From: Levilactobacillus tujiorum
GTDB lineage: Bacteria > Bacillota > Bacilli > Lactobacillales > Lactobacillaceae
Direction: 5' to 3'
DNA: 64,000 nucleotides
Assembly: GCF_012641185.1 (NCBI RefSeq)
Contig: NZ_JAAXLK010000013.1
Coordinates: forward strand, 18,396 to 82,395
Numbering within the stretch: position 1 is the first letter of the stretch; every line of letters starts with the position of its first letter. Shown here in pieces: positions 7,761 through 15,887 of this stretch. The notes under the pieces were generated by a model. The model made no database searches. It was not told the origin of the DNA and saw only the letters and a list, made by a program, of their open reading frames with translations. The position numbers and the translations under genes are program-made.

Positions 7761-7807
7761 GGTTCCAACTGATTTAGCCGAAACTTATTTACTCTCTGTG
7801 CTGCTAG

Positions 7808-8551
7808 TTACCAAGGTTGATCAGTTGGTCCAACCGTGAATTCACTAACATTCGTGTCGGCAGGTTGGTCGATGGCGAAGGCAATGACGTTGGCCACGCG
7901 TTCGGGGCTGATTTGATACCGATCGTATAATGCTGATGCGCCCTTTAAGGTGGCAGCATCCGTGGTGGTAGCTAATAATTCCGTTTGAATGGCAGCCGGG
8001 TAGATCGTGGCCGTCCGAATGTGGCTATTTTCCTGAGCAGATTCCATCCGTAGCACTTCCATCAGATCGCGTACGGCCCACTTAGTCGCGCCGTAGACGG
8101 CACCACCGGGGTAAGCCTTAAGGCCAGCTACGGAAGAAGTCGCGATGACGTGACCGGATTGTTGATGCTTAAAAGTTGGCAGCACAGCGGCAATTCCATT
8201 CAATACCCCTTTAATATTAACGTCAACCATTCGATTCCATTCGTCGGTTTTCAGTTCTGACATGGGGGAGTTAGGCATCAAGCCGGCATTTAGAAAAATA
8301 ACGTCCAGCTGGCCAAACGTATCTTTAGTGAACTGAACAATTTGCCGATTAGCCTCAGCATCCGTGACGTCTAGCGATTGGTAGGCGGCTTGTCCGCCTG
8401 CAGCCTTAATTTCAGTTGTCAGTGCTTGTAACTTGTCTTCGCGACGAGCACCGAGAACTAACTTAGCCCCTTTGCTAGCTAGTAATTTGGCAGTAGCGGC
8501 ACCAATCCCTGAGGAGGCACCCGTAATTAAAACAACTTTGTCTTTGATCAT
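7808..8551 (-). CDS. SDR family oxidoreductase
   Basis: The 247-residue classical short-chain dehydrogenase shows TGASSGIG, NAGLMP, the catalytic Ser in TSSVAGL and the YGATK Tyr/Lys pair. The start at 8551 (MIKDKVVLITG) follows AAGGGAG; a TTG at 8572 is in frame but contains that site. Its promoter has a 19-base spacer carrying a MerR-type dyad very like the one before the merR-cupin-CMD operon at 27.6 kb, so the same or a related MerR activator probably controls both. Substrate unknown. Confidence 0.88.
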   Translation of the reverse strand: MIKDKVVLITGASSGIGAATAKLLASKGAKLVLGARREDKLQALTTEIKAAGGQAAYQSLDVTDAEANRQIVQFTKDTFGQLDVIFLNAGLMPNSPMSELKTDEWNRMVDVNIKGVLNGIAAVLPTFKHQQSGHVIATSSVAGLKAYPGGAVYGATKWAVRDLMEVLRMESAQENSHIRTATIYPAAIQTELLATTTDAATLKGASALYDRYQISPERVANVIAFAIDQPADTNVSEFTVGPTDQPW

Positions 8552-8586
8552 ATCAGTCAAAGCTCCCTTCAAAATTTGATGATCTC

Positions 8587-8617
8587 ATCGTAAACCTTTG
8601 AGTCGACTCGAAGGCAA
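8587..8617 (-). promoter_or_regulatory. MerR-type operator/promoter of the SDR gene
   Basis: On the minus strand TTGCCT (8612-8617) and TACGAT (8587-8592) are separated by exactly 19 bases. The spacer contains a GAGTCGACTC palindrome within a CCTT...AAGG dyad. A 19-bp spacer with an embedded dyad is the hallmark of MerR-family activation. Confidence 0.65.
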
Positions 8618-8749
8618 GCGAAAAATGCCATCTTTTTGAAAAGTATGAGGATGATGCGAGGACCGAGGACTTACCCCAGCATATTAGTTTACTTTCCCGC
8701 GCAAATCGCCTATGGTACAGCTAAAACAAAGACGTGGGTGGTGAACATC

Positions 8750-9118
8750 ATGCAAAAATTGTACGGGTATGTGCCATTGCTGAGTGGTTTAGGTAGTCTG
8801 TATTTTTTATTGGTGATGTCGCTGGAACCTTCATCAACAACCAGTCTAGGCTTGGACTTTAATTGGCATGATCCAGATGTCGTCGGAGTTGCGATGATCT
8901 TGGTGGTGGTCGTGATTACGGCATTTGCCAAAACGGCGTGGACGAAACGGATCGGGTTGATCGTGAATGGCATCATCATTCTCGGCATGACCTATGATTT
9001 GGTGAGTACTCAACATTCACCGCTATTGACCGATTACCTGTGGTTGTGGGGATTACTGATGCTACTCAACCTGAGCTTGATTGGCTGGGGGAGTTATCAG
9101 TTGTGGAAGACTAAATAA
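8750..9118 (+). CDS. Small membrane protein of unknown function
   Basis: From the ATG at 8750 the gene encodes 122 residues with about four hydrophobic segments and no recognisable domain. The frame is open back to 8636, but that extension lacks hydrophobic or conserved character and would overlap the upstream promoter. The ribosome binding site before 8750 (GGTGGTGAA) is weak, so the start is uncertain. It is divergent from the MerR-controlled SDR gene and ends at a strong terminator. Confidence 0.6.
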   Translation: MQKLYGYVPLLSGLGSLYFLLVMSLEPSSTTSLGLDFNWHDPDVVGVAMILVVVVITAFAKTAWTKRIGLIVNGIIILGMTYDLVSTQHSPLLTDYLWLWGLLMLLNLSLIGWGSYQLWKTK

Positions 9119-9138
9119 GTATAAAAAGTATTCACGAA

Positions 9139-9187
9139 ATAACCCTCCAAGATTGGAATGTTAACCAATTTTGGAGGGCTATTTTAT
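9139..9187. terminator. Bidirectional terminator
   Basis: AATAACCCTCCAAGATTGG pairs with CCAATTTTGGAGGGCTATT; T-rich sequence flanks it on both strands. It serves the small membrane gene and the facing minus-strand gene. Confidence 0.85.
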
Positions 9188-9286
9188 AGTTGTATGTGGA
9201 CAAATTTCTCTGGGAAATATTAATCGTTTAACAGGTTGTGCCTCTTTAGATTAAGATGCGTGTTGATATAGGGCAAAAGAAATGTG

Positions 9287-9517
9287 TCACATGAGTGAAA
9301 AAGGACCTTTAAATATTGAGGATTTTTCCTGTGAGCCCAAAAAGTTAAGATATTCATCAATATAAGCTTGTAGAGACTCATCATTAATTCTTAAATTGTT
9401 TTGTGTTATGGAACCTGTGGAAGAAATGCGTCCGTCGGTTATTAGCCGTTCTAATGATTCTTGAGTGTGTGCAAGACCATTCTCTTTCAACAGTTTTAAT
9501 GCGGCAGTACTATCCAT
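9287..9517 (-). CDS. Small protein with excisionase-like helix-turn-helix
   Basis: The 76-residue protein has an excellent AGGAGG seven bases before its ATG. Its layout (ALKLLKENG, then ESLERLITDGRI, then LRINDESLQAYIDEYL) resembles small excisionase/MerR-like DNA-binding proteins of lactobacilli, often plasmid- or element-borne. I cannot name a family with certainty. It stands alone between terminators in an AT-rich stretch, compatible with acquisition by transfer. Confidence 0.65.
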   Translation of the reverse strand: MDSTAALKLLKENGLAHTQESLERLITDGRISSTGSITQNNLRINDESLQAYIDEYLNFLGSQEKSSIFKGPFSLM

Positions 9518-9711
9518 AATTATTCCTCCTTGAAGAATATTTTACATATGAACGCATGGCCTTAAAGAATGGTTAGTGCTCAAAACGTTTGGTTGTTGCT
9601 GAACCTGTGGTAATTACTTAGGATAGAGTAAATTAGCATGGCTGTTATAGTAGCAATCTTGTTTTATGCGACTGATTTAACTTATTCCATAGGGTGTACG
9701 TTGTTATTTCA

Positions 9712-10326
9712 CTAAATACCCGTCTTGTACTTCATCGAATCTGCTTCCGTAATCTCACGAACCACACGGCAGGGATTGCCCACGGCCAATGAGTTGTCGG
9801 GGATATCGCGGGTCACTACGGAGCCGGCGCCGATGACACAGCCGCTGCCAATCGTGACGCCGCCAATCACTGTGACATTGCTGCCGAACCAGCAGTTGTC
9901 GCCAATCGTAATCGGCTTCTGGTATTCGAGGTCAAATAGCGTACCGTCAGCGTGTGCCCGGAGGTTCCGTTCCTGGTAGCGCAAGGGATGCATGGGGGTG
10001 ACCAGCGTGATGTTGGGGCCAAACCAGACGCTATCGCCAATCGTAACATGGCCACAATCGAGGACGGTGAAGTTAGCGTTGGCGTAAAAATGCTGGCCTA
10101 AATGGGTGTAGCACCCGTAATCAAAGAAAATTGGTCCCTGCAGGTAGGTCCTTTCGCCGTGATCGGGGATAAGGTTGGACAGAATTTCTTCGCGCTTGGC
10201 CGTCTCATCGTCGAAAGTTTGATTATATTCTTGCGACAAGCGGTGTGCGTAGTGCAGGCGAGCTTGCAGCTTAGGATCAGATGGATCGTAGAGCTGGCCA
10301 GCCAACATTTTTTCTTCTTCAGTCAT
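9712..10326 (-). CDS. maa: Sugar O-acetyltransferase (maltose/galactoside acetyltransferase type)
   Basis: The protein of about 204 residues has the maltose acetyltransferase N-terminal segment (EEEKMLAGQLYDPSD) followed by a left-handed beta-helix of hexapeptide repeats (ITIGDNCWFGSNVTVIGG) and the C-terminal GNPCRVVREI. It would transfer acetyl from acetyl-CoA to a sugar hydroxyl, probably as a trimer. AGGAG precedes the start; GTG at 10329 is an alternative one codon earlier. It follows a deformylase-like gene after 17 bases, so the three minus-strand genes 11295-9712 may form an operon. Confidence 0.9.
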   Translation of the reverse strand: MTEEEKMLAGQLYDPSDPKLQARLHYAHRLSQEYNQTFDDETAKREEILSNLIPDHGERTYLQGPIFFDYGCYTHLGQHFYANANFTVLDCGHVTIGDSVWFGPNITLVTPMHPLRYQERNLRAHADGTLFDLEYQKPITIGDNCWFGSNVTVIGGVTIGSGCVIGAGSVVTRDIPDNSLAVGNPCRVVREITEADSMKYKTGI

Positions 10327-10343
10327 CACAAAAATCTCCTTGT

Positions 10344-10754
10344 CTAAATAATGATGCCTTCGCAGTGGTCCACTTCGTGCTGGATGATTTGCGCGACGAA
10401 GCCCGTGAAGGTCTGGTGTTGGCGTTGAAAATTCTGATTAAGAAAATCGACATCGATAGTTTGATAGCGGGTGGTCGATCGCTCGCCGGTTAGCGACAGG
10501 CAACCTTCCTGAGTGTGAAAGGCGCCGGCTTTTTTAGTAATGGTGGGATTAATCATGGCGACGGGCATGATGCCCATGTCGACCACGATAATACGCTTAT
10601 TGATACCGATCATGTTGGCAGCCATCCCGACACAATTTTCGCTGTTCGCCTTCAAGGTGTCCAATAAATCAGTCACGACGGGAGCGTCCAGTTTAGTGGC
10701 CAATTGGGCTTTAGTATTGAGTTGGGTGGGGTCGTGAACAACGTTTCTAATCAT
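10344..10754 (-). CDS. Peptide deformylase-like protein
   Basis: The 136-residue protein has deformylase motif 2 (EGCLSL) and motif 3 (HEVDHCEG), which supply the Cys and two His metal ligands and the catalytic Glu. Motif 1 is altered: GMAANMIG replaces the usual GxAAPQxG, so the active-site Gln is Met. It is shorter than the essential deformylase and may be an accessory deformylase or have another amidase role. The ATG at 10754 follows GGAGG and overlaps the end of the DUF1697 gene by eight bases, implying translational coupling. Confidence 0.82.
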   Translation of the reverse strand: MIRNVVHDPTQLNTKAQLATKLDAPVVTDLLDTLKANSENCVGMAANMIGINKRIIVVDMGIMPVAMINPTITKKAGAFHTQEGCLSLTGERSTTRYQTIDVDFLNQNFQRQHQTFTGFVAQIIQHEVDHCEGIII

Positions 10755-11295
10755 GGGGTTCCTCCAAAATATGTTTGAGTTTAGTGGTGGTGTTGTAGTT
10801 GCGCGCACTGGTTTGACGGTAAAATGACGTGCCCATAATCTTTGAATAAAATGACCGGCTGAAGTGGACGCGCAGGGTTGAGGTCCAGAAGATCACGTTA
10901 GGGGTGATCAGAATCTGGTCGTAGTCGGCGGTAACGTGCTCTCGCAGCCAGGAATCATGGCTAGGGTCGTAGGTGTTGAGCTTAAATAACGCGTTGTGCC
11001 GGAGTTGTGGGTCAGCACCCCACCAGTCGGGGGCCAGTGCGAGATCGGCCAAGAATTCGGGCTCGCTAAGTAAGCGGAAGTCGATAGGAAAATCAAAGTT
11101 ACGAGTGAGTAGTTGAGTAATTATGGCCTCACAAGCCGGTTGTGGCTGGTCACTACTGATAAATAGGTTGCCGCTGTTAATGTAAGAGCGAACCGCGTCA
11201 AATCCGGCGGTGCGGAGTAGATCGCGCAACATAGCCATAGGAACCTTGTGCTTGCCGCCAACATTGATACCGCGTAGGAGTAGCAGATAATTCAT
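10747..11295 (-). CDS. DUF1697 family protein
   Basis: The 182-residue protein starts with YLLLLRGINVGGKHKVPM, the typical opening of DUF1697, and continues with the conserved VRSYINSGNLF segment. The function of the family is unknown. I place the start at 11295, where an AAGGTGG site lies about ten bases upstream. It is the first gene of a minus-strand set with the deformylase-like and acetyltransferase genes. Confidence 0.88.
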   Translation of the reverse strand: MNYLLLLRGINVGGKHKVPMAMLRDLLRTAGFDAVRSYINSGNLFISSDQPQPACEAIITQLLTRNFDFPIDFRLLSEPEFLADLALAPDWWGADPQLRHNALFKLNTYDPSHDSWLREHVTADYDQILITPNVIFWTSTLRVHFSRSFYSKIMGTSFYRQTSARNYNTTTKLKHILEEPHD

Positions 11296-11483
11296 GAGCC
11301 AGTCCACCTTTCAAGTGAGTCGTATTGCCGACTTTGTGTAAGCGGCTTCTTAATTATAGCATGTATAGCACTGTTCTTTTAGGGTCGTGATAAGGGGAAA
11401 CTCTGAAAAATTACCATGATGGGAAAATTCAAAAAAGGTGCAACATTTTTAAGCAAAAATACATTAGTAATCAGTAGGGGAAC

Positions 11484-12362
11484 CTAGCGCAGATAGTTGA
11501 TGAGACGTTGGGCGGCTTGGCTCAATGTCCCATGAGGATAGATGAGTTGTAGGTGGCTGATTAAAGGTGTGCTGAATGGCCGCGTGACAAATTCTGAGGT
11601 GAGAAAAGGCTGCGCTGCTTTGGCAAACAGAATAGTGACCCGTTGGGTGTGAGCGACCATGCCCAGTAAAGTCTCAATGTGGGGTGTGGTAAAGCGGATG
11701 TTAGGGATAAAACCAGCTTGTTGAAAGAGAGCATCCATTTGCTCGTAGACGCCTGAGCCTGGATTAAGCGTTACCAGCTCGCTATCCCGCAGGTCGTTTA
11801 GCGCGATGGTGGATTGTTGCGCGAGTGGATGGGCTGCATCGAGAACCACACGGAGCTCGTCGGTGTCAAGATTGATGGCGGTAAACTGTGATTTGTTAAG
11901 GCGTTGACTCTGAACATCACGGATAATACCCAAGTCGAGTGTTTCAGCCTGCAATTGTTTGAGTAGGTCGGCCCCTTGCAACTCTGATAAGCGGATATTA
12001 ATCTGCGGATAGTCATGCATGAAGTGGCTCATTTTACGGGTGAGGCCATACTGAGCCATGACGGGGACACTGCCGATGTGCAACGTTCCTCGTTTAAGCG
12101 CACGGTAATCCTGTAGTTCAGTCTGCATGAGGTGATATTGCGTGAGGATGGTTTGCGCGTAATGGAAGAAGACATCGCCACCTTCAGTAATTGTTAATTG
12201 GCGCCTATTACGCGTAGAAATGAGGGGCATGTCCAGCTCGTCTTGAATATTACGGAGTCGTTTGGATAGCGCCGACTGCGTGATATTTAATTCAATGGCG
12301 GCATCGGAAATGTTGCGCGTCTGGTAGAGCACGATAAAACTATAAAAATCATCTAAAGTCAT
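11484..12362 (-). CDS. LysR-family regulator of the adjacent decarboxylase genes
   Basis: The 292-residue protein has an N-terminal LysR helix-turn-helix (residues ~1-60, ITQSALSKRLRNIQDELD) and a C-terminal substrate-binding domain. It is divergent from the lpdC-lpdB-lpdD set, the usual position for a LysR activator of hydroxybenzoate or gallate decarboxylation. An inverted TTAT-N11-ATAA element typical of LysR sites lies between them. The ATG at 12362 follows AAGGA. The inducer, perhaps gallate or a related phenolic acid, is inferred from context. Confidence 0.88.
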   Translation of the reverse strand: MTLDDFYSFIVLYQTRNISDAAIELNITQSALSKRLRNIQDELDMPLISTRNRRQLTITEGGDVFFHYAQTILTQYHLMQTELQDYRALKRGTLHIGSVPVMAQYGLTRKMSHFMHDYPQINIRLSELQGADLLKQLQAETLDLGIIRDVQSQRLNKSQFTAINLDTDELRVVLDAAHPLAQQSTIALNDLRDSELVTLNPGSGVYEQMDALFQQAGFIPNIRFTTPHIETLLGMVAHTQRVTILFAKAAQPFLTSEFVTRPFSTPLISHLQLIYPHGTLSQAAQRLINYLR

Positions 12363-12405
12363 TAAACTCAGTCCTTCCACGGTGACCAGCTAGCTAAGCA
12401 ATCTA

Positions 12406-12424
12406 TTATTCCAGTTAAGCATAA
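12406..12424. promoter_or_regulatory. Candidate LysR operator
   Basis: TTAT-N11-ATAA fits the T-N11-A architecture of LysR-type binding sites and lies in the divergent promoter region of the regulator and lpdC. Confidence 0.5.
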
Positions 12425-12504
12425 CGTTAGTCAATATACGAGTTGTTTGCAAGGTCAATGGGCGTGTAAGGTGAACAGTGTAGAAAACGACAGGAGGTCA
12501 TTTG

Positions 12505-13971
12505 ATGAGTAATGAGCCATATGATTTACGTAAAGTCTTAGCTGAATTAAAAACGCAGCCGGGACAATATCACGCCACGGACGTTGAGGTTAACCCTGAT
12601 GCTGAGCTTTCGGGTGTATACCGGTATATTGGCGCTGGTGGGACAGTTGAACGGCCCACTCAGGAGGGACCGGCGATGATGTTTAACCACGTTACGGGTT
12701 TTCCCGATACGAGAGTCCTAACTGGACTAATGGCGAGTCGCAAGCGGGTTGGCCTGATGTTTCATCATGATTTCCATACGCTAGGCCAGTTTCTGAATGA
12801 TGCTGTGGATCACCCTGTGCCACCTGTCATGGTCGACGATGCCCCAGCCCATGAGGTGATTCATAAAGCGACCGATCCTGATTTTGACATTCGCAAACTG
12901 GTTGCGGCACCTACCAATACGCCGGAAGATGCCGGACCATATATCACGGTGGGCGTTGTTCTAGGTTCTAATAAAGCCAAGACCATGAGCGACGTGACAA
13001 TTCACCGAATGGTTCTTGAAGATAAAGACAAATTAGGGATATACATTATGCCTGGCGGACGGCATATTGGGGCGTTTGCTAAGGAATACGAAGCCGCCAA
13101 CGAACCAATGCCAGTTACCATTAATATTGGTCTTGATCCAGCGATTACCATTGGCTGTACGTTTGAGCCACCTACCACGCCACTGGGATACAACGAACTT
13201 GGCGTCGCCGGTGCGATTCGACAGGAAGCAGTGGGGTTAACGCCTGCTGTGACGGTTGATGAAAATGCGATTGCGCGCTCTGAGTTTACCTTGGAGGGTT
13301 ACATTATGCCTAATGAGCGGATGCAAGAAGATATCAATACGCATACGGGGAAAGCCATGCCTGAATTTCCCGGGTACGATGGTGATGCGAATCCAGCCGT
13401 TCAGGTGATCAAGGTAACCGCCGTGACCCACCGGGAGCATCCGATTATGCAAAGCGTGATTGGGCCTTCCGAGGAACATGTCAGCATGGCCGGTATTCCG
13501 ACTGAGGCAAGTATCTTGGAGTTAACGAATCGAGCTATTCCAGGAAAAGTGTTAAATGTGTACAATCCGCCAGCAGGTGGCGGTAAATTGATGACGATTA
13601 TGCAGATTCATAAAGATGATGAGGCGGACGAAGGCATTCAACGTCAAGCGGCATTGCTGGCATTCTCGGCATTCAAAGAGTTAAAGACCGTGATTCTAGT
13701 CGATGAAGATGTGGATATTTTCGATATGAACGATGTCATGTGGACCGTGAATACCCGCTTCCAGGCAGATCAGGATCTGATGGTTTTACCGGGGATGCGC
13801 AATCACCCGCTGGATCCTTCAGAGCGTCCCGGCTATGATCCTAAATCAATTCGGACACGTGGCATGTCATCCAAACTCGTGATTGATGGCACTGTGCCAT
13901 ACGATATGAAGGATCAGTTTGTGCGCGCCCAATTTATGAAGGTTCCAGATTGGCAAAAATATTTGAAGTAA
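12505..13971 (+). CDS. lpdC: Gallate/hydroxybenzoate decarboxylase catalytic subunit, UbiD family
   Basis: The 488-residue protein matches the size of lactobacillus LpdC and the UbiD family, which decarboxylates aromatic acids with prenylated FMN. UbiD-type features include SDVTIHRMVLEDKDKLGIYI, the conserved GGRHIGAF and the C-terminal WTVNTRFQADQD. The ATG at 12505 follows AGGAGG; a TTG directly before it is less likely. The UbiX partner and LpdD follow immediately. In L. plantarum lpdC is separated from lpdB-lpdD, whereas here all three are contiguous. Gallate is the best-supported substrate by family, but other hydroxybenzoates are possible. Confidence 0.87.
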   Translation: MSNEPYDLRKVLAELKTQPGQYHATDVEVNPDAELSGVYRYIGAGGTVERPTQEGPAMMFNHVTGFPDTRVLTGLMASRKRVGLMFHHDFHTLGQFLNDAVDHPVPPVMVDDAPAHEVIHKATDPDFDIRKLVAAPTNTPEDAGPYITVGVVLGSNKAKTMSDVTIHRMVLEDKDKLGIYIMPGGRHIGAFAKEYEAANEPMPVTINIGLDPAITIGCTFEPPTTPLGYNELGVAGAIRQEAVGLTPAVTVDENAIARSEFTLEGYIMPNERMQEDINTHTGKAMPEFPGYDGDANPAVQVIKVTAVTHREHPIMQSVIGPSEEHVSMAGIPTEASILELTNRAIPGKVLNVYNPPAGGGKLMTIMQIHKDDEADEGIQRQAALLAFSAFKELKTVILVDEDVDIFDMNDVMWTVNTRFQADQDLMVLPGMRNHPLDPSERPGYDPKSIRTRGMSSKLVIDGTVPYDMKDQFVRAQFMKVPDWQKYLK

Positions 13972-13985
13972 AGGACGGGTAATTT

Positions 13986-14549
13986 ATGAAAAAGATTGTG
14001 GTCGGTGTAACCGGGGCGTCGGGAACGATCTACGCGATTGATCTGCTAAAGAAATTACGCCTCATCCCTGATGTGGAGACCCATCTCGTGATGAGTGCGT
14101 GGGCTAAGAAAAATTTAGCGTTGGAGACGGACTATACGTTGGATCAGATCAAAGCACTAGCCGATGTGGTTTACAGTGACCGCGATCAGGGAGCAGCAAT
14201 TGCTAGTGGCTCATTTCTGAATGACGGGATGGTTATCGTTCCCGCCAGTATGAAAACCGTGGCCGGCATCGCGTATGGCTTTGGCGATAACCTGGTGGCT
14301 CGAGCCGCCGACGTGACCATCAAAGAGCAACGCAAGCTGGTTATCGTTCCCCGCGAAACGCCATTGAGTGTGATTCATTTGGAGAATTTAACGAAGTTAG
14401 CGAAGCTCGGTGCCCAGATCATTCCCCCGATTCCCGCCTTCTACAATCAGCCACGGACGATTCAGGATCTGGTCGATCATCAAACCATGAAGGTCCTAGA
14501 TGCCTTTGGAATTCATGAACAGACGGCCAAACGTTGGGAGGGTGATTAG
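13986..14549 (+). CDS. lpdB: UbiX-family flavin prenyltransferase (decarboxylase subunit B)
   Basis: The 187-residue protein begins KKIVVGVTGASGTIYA, the UbiX/Pad1 nucleotide-binding signature, and contains VVPASMKTVAGIAYGFGDNL and VPRETPLSVIHLENL. UbiX enzymes make the prenylated FMN needed by the UbiD partner encoded directly upstream. The ATG at 13986 lies 14 bases after the lpdC stop with an AAAGGACGGG site between them. Confidence 0.93.
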   Translation: MKKIVVGVTGASGTIYAIDLLKKLRLIPDVETHLVMSAWAKKNLALETDYTLDQIKALADVVYSDRDQGAAIASGSFLNDGMVIVPASMKTVAGIAYGFGDNLVARAADVTIKEQRKLVIVPRETPLSVIHLENLTKLAKLGAQIIPPIPAFYNQPRTIQDLVDHQTMKVLDAFGIHEQTAKRWEGD

Positions 14550-14960
14550 ATACCAAAATTCAGTGTGACGCAGGAGGGCTATACGATTTCTGCGGACGTG
14601 ACGGTCATTGGCAAGGACTTGCTCATTGTGGTCACGGGTGGCAGCAACCCGCACATTGGGGATGTCACCACGTTGACCAAGGACACAACGATACAAACCA
14701 TTAAGTATCCCAGCCATGATGGCCGTTTCCACAAGGATAACTTTGTCGGTGAACGGGTCGCCAAGGTGGTTCAACCCGCGTTGCCAGGCAGTTGTACCAT
14801 TACGGCCGGTATTCACGTCAATCAGATTACTAAGGCTCAGATCGCGGCTTCGGCACCAATGGGAGAAAACTTAGGTCGGCAAGTTGCAGACTGGTTAATC
14901 GCTCATCCCGTTGAAGCGCCTACGCCTCAGTATTACGGAGATGACGAGCAACCCAAGTGA
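14550..14960 (+). CDS. lpdD: Decarboxylase subunit D (LpdD/VdcD-like), apparent ATA start
   Basis: This small protein of about 136 residues is the third component found with UbiD/UbiX-type hydroxyarylate decarboxylases. A good ribosome binding site (GGGAGGGTG) ends six bases before an ATA codon at 14550 that directly follows the lpdB stop. Reading from there gives a natural N-terminus (x-PKFSVTQEGYTISAD). The first conventional start, GTG at 14565, is more than 20 bases from that site. Either AUA is used as a rare start, the original ATG has mutated, or GTG works poorly. The VdcD family has no firmly established enzymatic role. Confidence 0.75.
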   Translation: MPKFSVTQEGYTISADVTVIGKDLLIVVTGGSNPHIGDVTTLTKDTTIQTIKYPSHDGRFHKDNFVGERVAKVVQPALPGSCTITAGIHVNQITKAQIAASAPMGENLGRQVADWLIAHPVEAPTPQYYGDDEQPK

Positions 14961-15101
14961 CAAGGTGACGTCATGCCGATAGCTAATGCCAGCAATCGTC
15001 GGGACCATTATTTATTAATTTATACGGTTTTCAAGCCCCCCACTGGTGTATACTAATTGCGTATTTAATAAACAGCATATTCCTGGGGAGGAGTTTTACT
15101 G

Positions 15102-15647
15102 ATGAAGAAACAGGTATGGGTATTAGCGCTACTGGCGGGGTTGACGCTGAGTGGCGTACAGCTGGGCGTACCGGCCACGGCGCACGCGGCATCTCAGCGA
15201 ACCATGAAGGTTTATCCGCAACGGTTCCGGGGGACTTGGTACCATTACGATGGTCACGGAAAATTTGATCGGGTTAAGTTCACCGCGACTAAGTGGAAGA
15301 CGGCCGGTTTTAATAATAATCAACGCTACGTTAGCGCCTCTAAGCTCAAACAGCGGCTGGTAACGGCTGATCCAGCACGGTTAGTCCGTCATCCTAAGTG
15401 GACGGTGGGCCAGAAGATGCGCGTACGCCAAGCCAATTGGATTGACCTGCGTGGTTGGAACCAATCGGCGGGGGATGGCACTTACTATAAGGTTGCCAAC
15501 AAACGCTATCGCGGCCAGAAGATGACGGTGTTGAGTGAGGCTGGTGGTGCTGGCGTGTGGGTTACACAGCACTACTACCCGTCCCGCCAAGTCGCCAAGC
15601 AATTGAAGAACCATCGTTTCCACGGCGAAGTTTACTACGCGTCATAA
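15102..15647 (+). CDS. Secreted protein of unknown function
   Basis: The 181-residue protein has a clear signal peptide (KK, hydrophobic core, cleavage after AHA near residue 29) and a basic mature part rich in Tyr and Trp with no catalytic motif I recognise. Small secreted proteins of this style, often beginning with a RGTWYHYD-like segment, are common in lactobacilli. GGGGAGGAG precedes the ATG. It stands alone between the lpd set and a second secreted gene. Confidence 0.8.
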   Translation: MKKQVWVLALLAGLTLSGVQLGVPATAHAASQRTMKVYPQRFRGTWYHYDGHGKFDRVKFTATKWKTAGFNNNQRYVSASKLKQRLVTADPARLVRHPKWTVGQKMRVRQANWIDLRGWNQSAGDGTYYKVANKRYRGQKMTVLSEAGGAGVWVTQHYYPSRQVAKQLKNHRFHGEVYYAS

Positions 15648-15679
15648 ACCGTATTTGTATAATTTGAATTGAAGATTAG

Positions 15680-15711
15680 AAGCTGTGGCAGTGGTTGTCT
15701 CAGCTTTTTTG
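15680..15711 (+). terminator. Probable terminator
   Basis: AAGCTG and CAGCTT bracket a loop of about 15 bases and are followed by TTTTTT. The stem is short, so strength is uncertain. Confidence 0.5.
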
Positions 15712-15887
15712 CTTATATCTGGGGATGAACGGCGCCTAAAGATTACTGCTAGAATAGTCCGCTGTATAACGATTAAGTTTTGCCCCTAAAAGGTTCTATG
15801 ACGGTACCATCATGCTATAATTGTGAACGGAATGGGAAAAATGGGCAATTGACGAGGAAGCCATTTGCCATTGGAGGGGGAATTTTG

